From positions 69,980,692 to 70,044,691 of the forward strand of contig OY987299.1 in assembly GCA_963920635.1 (NCBI GenBank): DNA of 64,000 nucleotides, written 5' to 3'. Of the stretch, positions 36,062 to 47,164 are shown piece after piece. How positions within the stretch are numbered: position 1 is the stretch's first letter; each line of letters opens with the position of its first letter. This DNA comes from Pseudeuparius sepicola (lineage: Eukaryota > Arthropoda > Insecta > Coleoptera > Anthribidae). A program made the position numbers and the translations under genes. The notes below the pieces were generated by a model, which worked only from the letters and a program-made list of their open reading frames with translations, was not told the origin of the DNA and ran no database searches.

Positions 36062-36935
36062 TTGGTCCACCCTGTACTTAAAACATATAGTTTTTTTAAT
36101 GTTTGTTGCATATGTACCTTACTTTTTGTAATAATTTTTTTATAAATTTCAACTACAATAAAAAATCGCGAAGAAACAAAAATGTGGCAATTTTGGACAG
36201 CTAAGTGGTGCTGCAAAAGAAATCAGCATCCATATAGCCAACTTGACGCGCAATATAAAAAATACCTCAAATTGAGCAAAACAATTTAATAGCCCTAGCA
36301 TATTTATTTTAAGAGATAGAGGAAAACTATCATATTGAAAATTGATGGCACTAAGAAGCTTTAAGCAACTGGGTACTCAGTTAGTTTCAGAAAATTACAC
36401 AGGGTGTTCTGCTCTCTTGAGGCTATGCATTTTTTGTTTATTTCTTATTAAGCGATTTTCTCGGTTATTTTAGGCCGCACAGAAAATAGATAAAAAAATA
36501 AAATATGTCGATTTTGGATAGCCAGGTGACGTTAAAAAAGAATGGGCCTCCATGCCCAATTTTTCGCGCTGTGCTAAAAAAACTTGAAATAGACAAAAAT
36601 GTTCATGCCCTCAAGAGAGCCGATGATCCTATGTAATTTGTTAAAACTATCTGAGTACGTGGATGGAGAAAGCTTCTCAGTGTCATTAATTTTCAATATA
36701 AAAGTTTTCCTGTGTCTCTTAAAATAAACATTCCACGGCTATTAATAGTTTTGATCAATTTGAGTTTTTTTATATTGCGCGACAAGTTGGCCATGGATTC
36801 CGATTTCTTTTTCAGCAACACTTATCTGTCCAAAATTGCCACATGTTTGTTCCTTAGGTTTTTTCTTGTAGGGCGCAAAATAAGAGAGAAGATCGCGGCG
36901 GTAGTCATAAAAAAATCATCCTGTATGGTATTTAG
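36062..36935. repeat. large inverted-repeat element
   Basis: The left arm (about 36062-36430) and right arm (about 36595-36935) are imperfect inverse copies. Matched landmarks are TGTGGCAATTTTGGACAG against CTGTCCAAAATTGCCACA and GCTCTCTTGAGG against CCTCAAGAGAGC. Possible ends include CACCCTGTA and ATCCTGTATGG. No coding content. Confidence 0.65.
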
Positions 36936-39900
36936 GCATGTTATTTTATGAGTGATTCACCAAGGCTTTCACGTTATTTCTGTTAGAATTAGAGAAATAC
37001 TTTTATTTTTTTTTGTTTAATTTTTTATTATTTAAATGTTACTTTATGACTGATAAACCAAAAATTTCACATTATTTTTTGTTAGAGTTAGAGAATAAGT
37101 ATTAATTTGTTTTTAGTTTATGGAATAAATGTTTTTTATGTAAATGATCAACATCATTTTAAGTTTTCTATTCGGGGGGGGGGGGGTCCAATATTAAATT
37201 CCATCCCCTACCTATAGTTCTTAAATTATCAAAAAATTCGTGATTTATTGACATTAAACTAGTTTTTAAATCTGTTTAGAATATTTTCAATACATTAGTA
37301 GTAAAAAATATACGATTTTTCAGGGCAAAGTAGGCTGAACTTTTAATATGATTCCCTAGTCTTTGTACATATCCATTCGATAAGATTCCTGCTGGGTCAG
37401 CAGATCACGAGCGTCGGCGGTTCAAGCCGTTTCGGATACACATGCTTTGATACTACTGTTCTATTTTATTGCCTAATGGTTTTTTTACTTATCATCAGAT
37501 TCCAAATTCTACTACAAAATAGGTTCAACTTTTCAGACGTATGCCTTAAGGCAACAACAAACACCTGGTTAATATACAGAAATTTCTCAGATTTTATTAT
37601 AGACGTGGATGCACTGAACGTTAAATAAATTACGTTGTCTGCTATATTTTTTATTTATTATTATTATTAATTAGTGACTTATTGAAACTGAATTTAGACA
37701 AGAACAATTTTCAGAGGACAAAAATTCGTTGAAAATATGATTTTTTTTATATTTTATAACGTTCAATTTTTTTTTTTGGTTATGTAGTTACCCCCTAGCT
37801 TGACCCCAGATGGAATTTTTCTTTTCATCTGATTCTGTTGTAGCGGAAAGCGTTTCCTATGTTATCTCAGTCTATTGAACAACTTTTCTAAATAACCAAA
37901 ACCCATATATATTCGTCTTCCCCATGTAATCTGTACGAATAGAGTAACATAAATGGAACAGCTACATCATTACTTTTTTTGCCTTGTATATTTCCAAAAT
38001 ATCTGTATCATTATTTCCTAAAGTAAGTGTTTTTTTAGGTTCACTGTGATCTAAATGTGAAATTGTTTCCAAAAGATAACTGGTTTCCATTAAATTTAAT
38101 TTTTTATCGAAATTAAACCCAACAGGTAGATTTTTATTGTAAATTGGGCTAGGTACTTGACAGAAAATTTCATGATTTATCACAGTATTTTTAAAAATAT
38201 CGCCCTCCTAATATTTCCATACGAGGAATACCCCTAAAAGCTAACAAACAGACTCTCAAAATGGGTATTCAGTCATGTTGCCGTTTTTCTGGTTAATAAT
38301 TTTTTTTAGAATGCAACTGCCCAGTAACAAATTGTGAATTATATCAAGTATCAAAATAATTATGATTAATCAATATTTTGGGGCAGGATTGACACTCTTT
38401 CATCCATACTTAAGTTATTACACAACGAATTATTTTTTATATACCTACAGCACCTAAGACAATAAAAATTCAAAATTCAAAATAAATAAAAATAAATGAA
38501 AACTTTTCGTTCCTAAGAGGTCAGAGGTGATATCTCATCAAAAATTAAGACCATTTTTTTATTTCCAAACTGTAAATTAGGCTTATTCATATATACAGTT
38601 TAAAACCAAACTGATGCAGTCTGCACTCTGGTAATACAATAACGTTTTTGTTTTCCTGCCGCCTTGCTTCTCTCTATACCTACCTTCTCAGTCGGAATCC
38701 AGCAGTTGTTGTTTAATATAAGGCGTAAAAGTCCGTTTTATCGTGTGTTTTTTGGGATAAAGTGATGTTTTTGTGTGTTTTCGGTTGAAAATTATAGGGC
38801 AGTGTGGAATTCTAATTGGCTGGTGTTGTTTTTTTTTCCGGAATTTGGATGGTTGTTGGATCAATCTAAAGATGTTCGGTGATACCTGATTGGCATAGGT
38901 TGTTAATTAATTACTTTTGTCATTTGGTGTCTCCTGATTTCTTTACCATACCAGCATCTATAGGGACAGAGTGAGTAGCATTTTATATGTTTGCGCAGCC
39001 TTTTTTTCGATTGGTCCTAATAGTTTTTTTTTGGTTATTACCCGATTATTTGAACGGACCCACGGCACACTTAAACTTTTTATTTTAAACATTTATTTGT
39101 GAAACTGTTGGTTTACAAGATAATCAGAGGTTTAAAAATGAGACAGCCGGTATAGTATCGAATTTTCAAGAAAACTACAACTTGTAAAGATTTAATGTAA
39201 AAATATTCTTTAACGAAAAAATATTATATTCCGTTCAACATAGGTACTACAGCTTTTGTTTAAAATGAACTTAAAACTTCACAGGGAAAATGATTATGAG
39301 GTACCCAATTTTGAGGAAATTTTTTAAAAAAATTTCAGTCTTGTAGATAGCTTCTTTCTGGCTGGTTTTAGACAAAAATATACTATATTTACTAGAACCT
39401 CTATAATATATAATTTTTCAGTCTATTATAGATTTTATATGTCAAACAATTCCATGACCGATATAAAAATACTGTTAGATGTTTTGAAGGATGCGCGCTC
39501 CTTTTTATTATTTAAAAATTATTTCATCAAGTAGGAATTCTAGTCTGTTTTCAATACCCCGATAAGATCGGTGCTGGCGTTTTTTTTTAGTTCTAGTTCA
39601 AAAATAAAATGGGGTAAAACTATGTAGTTTTTTCTGAGTCACTTTTAGAATGCACTGCAACTGCTTAACGTCAGAGGCTATGGGTGCTGCCCCGCTTTAC
39701 CTGCCTTCTCAAAATTATTTATACTTATATTGTATTTTATTGCATCGTGGCATTTTTTGTTATCACATTCCAAAAACCTGGTACCACAGATCGGTTTACA
39801 GGGGTCGGGCAACAACAAACGCCTGGTTAATATATAGAAATTTGTCAGATTTTTATACCCCGTTGAGACACTGACCGTTAAATAAACTGCATTGTGTGCT

Positions 39901-40259
39901 ATATTTTTTATTTTTTAGTGGCTGTAGCTGTATTTTATTGCATAATGGTTTTTTACTTATCATCAGATTCAAAATTCTGCCACAAAATAGGTTGAACTTT
40001 TCAGACGTATGCCTTAGGGCAACAACAAAACACCTGGCTAATATACATAGAAATTTCTCCGATTTTTTTTTAAGCCGTTAAGGCACTGAACGTCTGCTAT
40101 ATTTTTTATTATTTATCTATTAACGACTATAGTAGCATGGGCGTTATTTTGTAAACAATAGAAGGTTTGGCACCTAGTTTTTATTTTCAAAAGTGTACAG
40201 TCTAGTATTTTATACCATAAAAGGGTGTTTAAAATATTTTGGATACTTTAGTCGTTAAA
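36936..40259. other. intergenic with dispersed repeat fragments
   Basis: No gene. A block resembling GGCAACAACAAACACCTGGTTAATATA, then AATTTCTCAGATTTT and a (GT)TAAATAAA..TGCTATATTTTTT end, occurs near 37550, 39808, 40018 and in part near 42520, so it is a dispersed repeat. A G11 run lies near 37175. Confidence 0.5.
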
Positions 40260-40995
40260 AATGTTTTTCAATGGCAAGGTAGGTTGAATTTTTTGAGATA
40301 TAGGTATGTTGCTTTCTTCGAAACTAAATTCAATCAGGACAGCTGGCCGCTGCAAAGTAAAATGTTTTCAAGCGAATAATAACGTTTGCTCCGACATATT
40401 TTATTTTTATATGATGCATTTTTCGCGCTGTAAATTTTGCTAGTATCTAGAAATTATTTGCTAGGTTACTGGAACGTATATAGGTCAGTGTATCAAAACA
40501 TGCGAGGACTGAATGCAGATACCACTTAGAAAGTGCCGCCGATTTTTCCTGGTAAAAAGAAAAAGAAAGTGAGTGGAGTAAGCAGAATGAAGTCGGCGAG
40601 TCGAGGTCAAAGGGGGTGTCATGCATGAATTTGCTAAGGCGCGAGATTCCACGTTCAGGGGGGTCGTCGGTTAGAGTCTCGAGACATGCTTCCGGCCGAA
40701 GGTCGCGGCTGGACGTCGGGCGAACCTTCACCGCGGGCGGACGGTTTGACAATGACCTCGCGCTGGGGTCGTACCTGCTGGGGTCGTACCCCTCGAGCAT
40801 CTTCGGCACCCTTCGGACTAGCGCAGACCCTAGTCGGTGCGATCTGATTGGCTTGGTGGAGGCGTAGCGTCGGAGAAAGTCGGGGAGTCTCGCGCAGTCG
40901 CGCCGGAGAAAGTTTGGTCAAGTTTTTACCACGTTTTAGGCCCCATAAGAAATACGTGGAGAAAGTGGGCTCGTACATACATAGCCTATCTACTT
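40260..40995 (+). repeat. direct repeat, copy 1 (paired with 43110-43589)
   Basis: The segment from about 40260 through TTGCTAGGTTACTGGAACGT and down to ATAGCCTATCTACTTG is repeated in shortened form at 43110-43589. This copy has an extra GC-rich block (40680-40910). No gene is supported in it. It is one member of a repeat family in this area. Confidence 0.65.
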
Positions 40996-43109
40996 GCCTA
41001 CCAAGGTTTTTTCCTAACCTTATATATTTTTTGAATCAACCGGTATAAAATATCGTCATTGTTTCTTTCTGTGGGGAACTAAAAAATATTTAGGCGACCG
41101 GTATTTAAAAAAGTAATAACCCCTAGAATTTTTTCCAAACGAGATGAACTGAAACAGCTAGAGGGTATAAAATGGGACAGCCGCGCAATCACCTTTTTCG
41201 GTCTCCAATTTTTTTTTTGGTACAACCTCTACATCGTATTTTTTTACTGAAATTGACATTTTTTCATCATTTTTTTCCAAGTGAAACTGACGTTATTTTT
41301 ACCTTTATATTTTTACCGGTATACAAAACTTATTCGAAAATTCTACCTACATTTTCACGTCTTGGATTTTTTTACAGATTTTGTTCAAACAAAATTTCCT
41401 ATGTTATCTGGGCGCCTTCCGACTAACTATTATAATAACTGTTTTTATCAGTCACTCGAAAAATTCTATCTGCACTTGTATGAAACATTCGTCTAAGTCT
41501 TGTCTTGTATATTTCACCGTCAAGGGGGAAGGGTGGATTTTGTTCGGGCAACTACATGCCAGTCGGACGGAGGCCTTCGGCCTCCGTTCCTCCTGGCACG
41601 TAGTTGCCCACCCGCCACCCCCAACCCACCCCGGGGTAGACTAAGTCCACCCCCCCCAAGGGGTGGCATCGATTGCGCTATATGAGGATTTTTCCGATCA
41701 GCCGATCAGAAGATATATTTGTAAATCACGATATACCTGCAACAGCAGAAAATCCGAGCCCCTGACGTACTAATTGTTTACGTTGTACATCGCATCATAT
41801 ACGGTTCCACGTGGTTTCTTATTTATTATATCATAATGTATCACATTTCCTGCTACCAAGGAGTCTACCTCGGATTTCCACGTGTCTAGTTGAAGATTCC
41901 TGCCTAAATCGTTTGCGTTACATACTGATTTTCTCAAATTTTCCGTTTATTATTCTATCTGCATTTTTTTTTATTTAGAAGATAATTGGGTGAAATTTGT
42001 AGCCTATTGTTCTATATGTGGTTTCAGCAAAATCGCTGAGTGCTCGACCAAACAAAGCAGACGTCTGTCGGTGAACTATTCCACGCGTTTTCTCTTACTA
42101 TATGTTTACTATACGGTCACGCGGTCGCAGCAAATAACCCGATGCGGCGCAACAGCTGAGTTATAATTTTGTGTACTTGAATAATTCGGGGTTTATTTGC
42201 ACAAATAAATTAAAAATTATGGTTCATAAGATCACAAACGCAGAACTTATCGATAACAATTTTACGAGACTTTTTTTTCATTATTAGCCTTTACTTGACA
42301 TAACCTACAATTTTCCAAATTTATGTGTATAAGTTAAGAATCACCCTGTATACACGTAACAGCGGAATAGAGTGATATTATTGCTTAGAGTGAGAGTTTT
42401 TTTATATGATGCTTCAGATGTTTTCCCTTCAACACAAAGATTCTTATAAAAAAAAACACAACAAAAGATTTTTAAACGTTTATTAAAAATTAATTGTGTA
42501 AGTCAATATTGAGACACTGACCGTTAAATAAACTGCATTGTGTTCTATATTTTTTAGTAGTGATCTATTAACGGCTGTAGCATCGGCATTATTTTGTAAA
42601 CAATAGAAAGTTTGTTACCTGGTTTTTACTTGCAACACTGTTCAGTCTATGCCAACAAAATTTCATATCAAAGTATTTTGGAAGAGTGTTTTAAAAATAT
42701 TTTGGATACTTTAGTCGTCAAAAATGTTTTCCATTGCAAAGCAGGTTGAACTTTTTAGGGACGTATGCTGATTTCACAAATTTATCATTCGCAGTTTAAG
42801 CAAATTTCATCGCGTCGCAGTATTCTTAGGGCAAAGTAAGTTGGGCTTTCTTGGTAGATATGTTTTTGCGTCTGATTTTACCCTAAGGCAATAATCCTAC
42901 ACGCCCCGTGGCTAAGACAAGGAAATTTCTTAGATTTTTCTTAGCCATTGAGGAAGTGAATGTTAATCGCGGCGTCTCGGCTCGAAGGTCACGGCTGCCG
43001 CGTGATTTCTCAGTATTCCAGACAAGTCACAACAAAACTTTGCCGCATATTATAAACGCAAAATAACTCGGAATAAAAAAATATGTGGGCGTTGGTCCAC
43101 CGGTGAATT
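40996..43109. other. intergenic, includes a GC-rich hairpin
   Basis: No gene. A hairpin at 41546-41612 and C/G-rich flanks (41600-41670) stand out; the rest is AT-rich with dispersed repeat fragments such as GAACTTTTTAG..CGTATG. Confidence 0.4.
41546..41612. repeat. strong hairpin
   Basis: GGGCAACTACATGCCAG..ACGGAGGCC and GGCCTCCGT..CTGGCACGTAGTTGCCC are nearly perfect inverse copies around a TTC loop. The stem is about 30 bp and GC-rich. Its role is unknown. Confidence 0.7.
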
Positions 43110-43589
43110 TTTTGAGATGTAGATGTAGATAGATATGTTGATTTCTTCGAAACTAAATCCAATCAGGACAGCTTGCCGCTGCAAAATAAAATGTTTTCAA
43201 GCGAATAATAACGTTTGCTCCGACATATTTTATTTTTATATGATGCATTTTTCGCGCTGTAAATTTTGTTAGTATCTAGAAATTATTTGCTAGGTTACTG
43301 GAACGTATATAGGTCAGGGTATCGAAACATGCGAAGACTAAATGCAGATACCACTTGTGCCGCCGTTTTTTCCTGGTAAAAAGAAAGTGAGTGGAATCCT
43401 GTCGGCCGCGGTGAGTCGACAGTAAAGGGGGGTGTGACGTCATGGCTTGCAATTTGCTAAGGCGCGAGATTCCACGTTCAGGGGGGTCGTCAGTGAGAGC
43501 ACCCCAATTTGGTCACGTTTTTACCACGTTTTAGGCCCCATAAGAAATACATGGAGAAAGTGGGCTCGTACGGGCATAGCCTATCTACT
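43110..43589 (+). repeat. direct repeat, copy 2
   Basis: Closely matches parts of 40260-40995, including the CCATAAGAAATACRTGGAGAA stretch, and stops abruptly at 43589 where the retrotransposon sequence begins, marking the 5' truncation point of that insertion. Confidence 0.65.
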
Positions 43590-44350
43590 GGAGTTCTCCA
43601 GGGACATCGGAATGCTGTTTGGACTGGACAATATCATCCGGGGAAAGCTCGAACAAAGCGCACACGAGATGCAGGACGGCCAGGAGATCGAAGCAATGAG
43701 CAAGGGAGATACATACAAGTATCTCGGGATGAAACAAGCTCAAAGGATAGACCATCGAACAATGAAGACTGATTTAACGAATGAATTCATCAAGAGAGTA
43801 AGACAAGTAGTGCGAACTGATCTTAACAGCAGGAATTTGTTTAAGGCCCTGAACACGTATGCGTGCTCTGTACTCAGCTATTCGTTCGGAATAGTAAATT
43901 GGACCAACACGGACATCAACAACCTGCAACGAAAAGTTAGGACACTACTGACAAAAGCTCATAAACATCATCCCCGTAGCGCCGTAGAAAGAACAACTCT
44001 GCCACGTCAACTAGGAGGAAGAGGATTGGCAGATCTCAGCAAGCAATTGGACCAACAAATATTAAATCCGCGTAATTATTTCTACAGGCAGGCCAACAAC
44101 TCCACACTACATAGGGCTATATGCGGAGCAGACGTCTCAACACCGCTACGTCTGACGGAACACGAGCGTCAAAATCACCACCGAACCGACAACGATAAAC
44201 TACAGAGGTGGTGGGGGAAGCCGCTGCACGGGAGGCATCCTAATGAGGTTAACCAGGAACATGTCGACAAGTTAGCGTCGAACTATTGGCTGACCTCGGG
44301 ACGAATGTTCCCCGAGACGGAAGGCTTCCTACTGGCCATACAAGATCAGG
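43590..44350 (+). pseudogene. non-LTR retrotransposon ORF (R2/R4-like), upstream half, cut by the Polinton
   Basis: Encodes the region downstream of the reverse transcriptase catalytic site: a KYLGM motif, then YSFGIVNW and RQLGGRGLADL typical of the thumb/linker of R2/R4-group elements. The catalytic YxDD is absent because the copy is 5'-truncated at 43590. The frame runs through ..AIQDQ at the Polinton target duplication and resumes on the other side at 62351. The second copy at 63166 shows the uninterrupted sequence, confirming the insertion site. It is a dead fragment. Confidence 0.8.
44345..44350. repeat. Polinton target-site duplication, left (ATCAGG)
   Basis: ATCAGG directly precedes the element and is repeated at 62351-62356. 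The unoccupied site (AGATCAGGTTATACC) is seen once in the second retrotransposon copy near 63370. A 6-bp duplication is the Polinton signature. Confidence 0.95.
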
Positions 44351-44439
44351 AGTAGTATAGCAAAGGGGATTCTGGGGCAGAAGTGACGTTTACAAGATGG
44401 CCGCCAAGGCGGGAAATTTGAAAATGACCTTGACCTGCG

Positions 44440-45060
44440 GGTTCAATGAACTTTAAGGGGTCACCTTGTTAACCTTGACCTGAAGGTCAATGAACTTTAA
44501 GAGGTCACCTTATTAACCTTGACCTGCAGGTCAATGAACTTTAAGAGGTCACCTTGTTAACCCCTGAAGGTCAATGAACTTTAAGGGGTCACCTTGACAC
44601 GTGGCACTTTTTCTGGGAACGGAAGTGACATCACAAGATGGCCACCAAGGCGGGAAATTTGAAAATAACCTTGACCTGCGGTTTCAATGAACTTTAAGGG
44701 GTCACGTTCCATTAACCTTGACCTGAAGCTTATCTAGAGGTCAAGGGGTTACCAGATCGATAACCTTTAAGGGGTCATTGACCCGCGGGTTCAATGAACT
44801 TTAAGGGGTCACCTAGTTAACCTTGACCTAAAGGTCAATGAACTTTAAGAGGTCACCTTGTTAACCTTGACCTGAAGGTCCATGAACTTTAAGAGATCAC
44901 CTTGTTAACCTTGACCTGAAGGACTATGAACTTTAAGAGGTCACAGTTAACCTTGACCTGAGGGTCAATGAACTTTAAGAGGTCATCTTGTTAACCTTGA
45001 CCTGAAGGTCACTAAACTTTAAGAGGTCACCTTGTTAACCTGAAGGTCAGTGATCTCATC
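44440..45060. repeat. TIR tandem array with AGGTCA-type half-sites
   Basis: Repeats of roughly 40-48 bp, each containing variants of TTAACCTTGACCTGAAGGTC, AATGAACTTTAAGAGGTCAC. Seven copies fit the inverted-repeat, 1-bp-spacer ecdysone-response consensus (AGGTCAATGAACTT at 44484, 44528, 44568, 44832; G-variants at 44440, 44788, 44962). The right TIR has a matching array at about 61890-62280. Binding is inferred from sequence only. Confidence 0.7.
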
Positions 45061-45228
45061 ACCTTGACACGTGGCACCTTGATATAAAAAACGTAAGCAA
45101 AAATTATGCAGATGTTTGCACTAAAACAGTTGACGTAGCATTTAGGTGGGGGGCATTGGGGTTATAAGGAGGACGCCGTTGGGAGAGCTCACTATACCCA
45201 GTCAACAGTGCTTGAATAATATTGAAAT

Positions 45229-45531
45229 ATGTCTTTTCTGAAACAGTTGAACAAAAATAACTTCGTAAAAGAAATTGTGAGTGCAAGAGAGTTAGTGGTT
45301 GGTGAAAAACATAAAATTTTATCTTTTAGAAGAATTGAAACAAGGTACGGGGAGAAAGTGTTCGTCGAATTTGAAAACTTTCAAACTGCGCTACCTGCAC
45401 GGTTTGTAAAAGAATTGACGTCTGAACGCATTGAAGACATAAGCCGGGAAATCACCAACGGAAAGAAGATCTTCTTGACGAGTCTGGGCCTCATTGGTAG
45501 GACAACGAATATTAAATTTGAGGAAGAATGA
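45229..45531 (+). CDS. TIR-borne conserved small protein, left copy
   Basis: A 100-residue ORF starting MSFLKQLNKNNF. An identical ORF except for one Lys/Glu change near residue 9 lies in the right TIR. The protein is charged with alternating short beta-prone stretches (KILSFRRIETRYGEKVFVEF), which could suit a small beta-barrel nucleic-acid-binding fold, but I do not recognise a family with confidence. A TATA-like GATATAAAAAAC lies at 45081, about 145 bp upstream. Its stop overlaps the next start as ATGA. Preservation of both copies while most Polinton genes are broken suggests recent gene conversion or function. Confidence 0.7.
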   Translation: MSFLKQLNKNNFVKEIVSARELVVGEKHKILSFRRIETRYGEKVFVEFENFQTALPARFVKELTSERIEDISREITNGKKIFLTSLGLIGRTTNIKFEEE

Positions 45532-45680
45532 ATCCCACTGACAAGAGGCGACGCAGACAACACTACAAAAGAAGATTGGAATTTTATCTAAGATCTCTTC
45601 AAAATTTGAAATATGAAATTCAAATGTATGAAATAAATAAAAAGTTCAAAAACATAAATTTAGAAAATTGTAAAAAATAA
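45528..45680 (+). CDS. TIR-borne small basic coiled-coil ORF, left copy
   Basis: A 50-residue ORF beginning in an ATGA overlap with the upstream stop. The N-terminus is very basic (DKRRRRQHYKRR), followed by a predicted helix rich in Leu, Tyr and Lys. The basic patch suggests nucleic acid binding or nuclear targeting. The right-TIR counterpart has an early stop at codon 25, so only this copy is full length. Function unknown. Confidence 0.5.
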   Translation: MNPTDKRRRRQHYKRRLEFYLRSLQNLKYEIQMYEINKKFKNINLENCKK

Positions 45681-45766
45681 AATGTGAAACCTGGTCAATC
45701 TATGATTTACCCCTACAAAATTGAAACTCAAATCTGAATGTTCCGATTGCTTCTGAGCGCCGAACA

Positions 45767-45802
45767 TATAAATACGTCCAAGTGCATTTGACAGGATTCA
45801 TT
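45767..45802 (+). promoter_or_regulatory. TIR inner-edge core promoter, left
   Basis: TATAAA at 45767-45772 followed 33 nt later by an arthropod-type initiator (TTCATTG, A at 45800). It directs transcription inward towards the DNA polymerase gene. The right TIR has the same layout. Spacing fits a TATA/Inr promoter; activity is inferred. Confidence 0.6.
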
Positions 45803-45924
45803 GACACTTGCGTGCGGTTACTTTAATTCCTAGTCTATTTTTGGACATTTTCGTTCATTTTATTTACAAAATTATTCTTCCTTATTTTTTATAAGATTAT
45901 AAGTTGGCTGAAGTAGCCGCATTA

Positions 45925-46550
45925 ATGTTAAGAAATCTAAAAAACGTTGAAAAGTTATAAGTCTAAAGGAATAGCTCTGGATTTATCGCAGTAATACTGT
46001 GTACTGATAAGACCGTTCGAAACCTGTGACAGATAATACTTACCTACTCAAAACTTTATTTATACCTCTAATAAAATGTGAAAAACTGAAATACTTTTAT
46101 TAGTAAAAATTTCTAGAATCGATTGAAATTTTTTAATAAATCTAAAAAACGTTGAATGTATCAAGTTGTAAGTCTAAAGGATAGCTCTGGTTATTAGCGT
46201 ATTAGCAGCAAGATCTTTGTATTGATAAGATCTTTCGAGAGTGTGATAGATAATACTTACTGACTCAACATATTATTTGCTCCTCTAATAAAATATGAAA
46301 AATTTATTGAATTATGAAGAAAATATACTGTTATTAAAAATATGTAGAATCGATTGAAAATTTTAACGAATCCAAAAAACAAACGTTGAAAAAGTATCAA
46401 GTTATAAGTCTAAAGGATAGCTATGGTTTTTATCGTATTTGCAGTAAGAGCTTTGTACTGATAAGACCGTTCTCAATTGTTATAGATAATACTTACCTAA
46501 TCAACATCTTATTTACACTAGCACCTCTAAGGGAGTATAAAAAAGCTTAT
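45925..46550 (+). repeat. three degenerate ~200-240-bp direct repeats
   Basis: Blocks with AAGTCTAAAGGATAGCT, then CTGATAAGA.C.TTC and GATAATACTTACC, recur starting near 45955, 46168 and 46405. They lie between the left TIR and the polymerase gene with no coding frame, and could be leader or promoter duplications. Confidence 0.7.
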
Positions 46551-46749
46551 TAAATGTGATTCATATGGTTGTCAGAAAACAAACTTCAACACAACGAAAC
46601 CCACGAGTTTTCAACCTTACGTGAAAGACTTGTCATTTTCAATCTATTCTTATCTATTAATAAAAGTATTTCATTTTGTGACACGTCAGGTCAACAATCT
46701 ACCGAACAGCGAAATTATACGCTGGTTTCTTGACGCAGCAGGTCAATAA

Positions 46750-47009
46750 TCGACTCACATTGCAAACTGCAACATCAGCTAAATATATGCTAACGCCGCA
46801 GGTCAACAACCATGCTATGTCATCAGATTGTTTTCTGCCGAATAGCATGAAATTTGAAACCGGAAATGAAACATGACACCACGGTGTCAGATTACAAAGG
46901 TGTCAAATTTCATGGGTTTATTGACTCATCGACTCACATTGCAAACTGCAACATCAGCTAAATATATGCTAACGTCGCAGGTCAACAACCATGCTATGTC
47001 ATCAGATTG
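46750..47009 (+). repeat. direct repeat of about 84 bp, two copies
   Basis: ATCGACTCACATTGCAAACT through CATGCTATGTCATCAGATTG occurs at 46750-46833 and again at 46926-47009 with one or two differences. A shorter GACGCAGCAGGTCAAYAATC element also recurs near 46733. Non-coding. Confidence 0.7.
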
Positions 47010-47164
47010 GATATGTATAAATATTTGAAAATGGTTTAATTTTTATATTAGTCTGCGAAGAGCCAATGCAAGTGGTCGCACAATTGGTCTAAGACTCCAA
47101 GAACCTTGTCATCAGTTTTAGAAGTAAGGTTAGAATATTTAGTTGCTCATTTAAGTAAACAAAG

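Larger units (their letters stand above)
44351..45791 (+). repeat. Polinton left terminal inverted repeat
   Basis: Matches the right end in inverse orientation through CCAAGTGCATTTGAC. It is about 240 bp longer than the right copy because the terminal GGAAGTGAC..CAAGATGGCC..GGCGGGAAATTTG block and adjoining repeats are duplicated (44374 and 44613). It contains a tandem array of nuclear-receptor-like motifs, a two-ORF cassette and an inner-edge promoter. Confidence 0.93.

Noticed and set aside
43447..43589. Start of the retrotransposon ORF at 43447
   Set aside because: This part matches the direct repeat at 40617-40990, so the open frame is an accidental fusion; true retrotransposon sequence starts at about 43590.
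45104..45286. 60-codon minus-strand frame present in both TIRs (also 61657-61839)
   Set aside because: It is antisense to the start of the 100-codon TIR gene and has no protein-like features.
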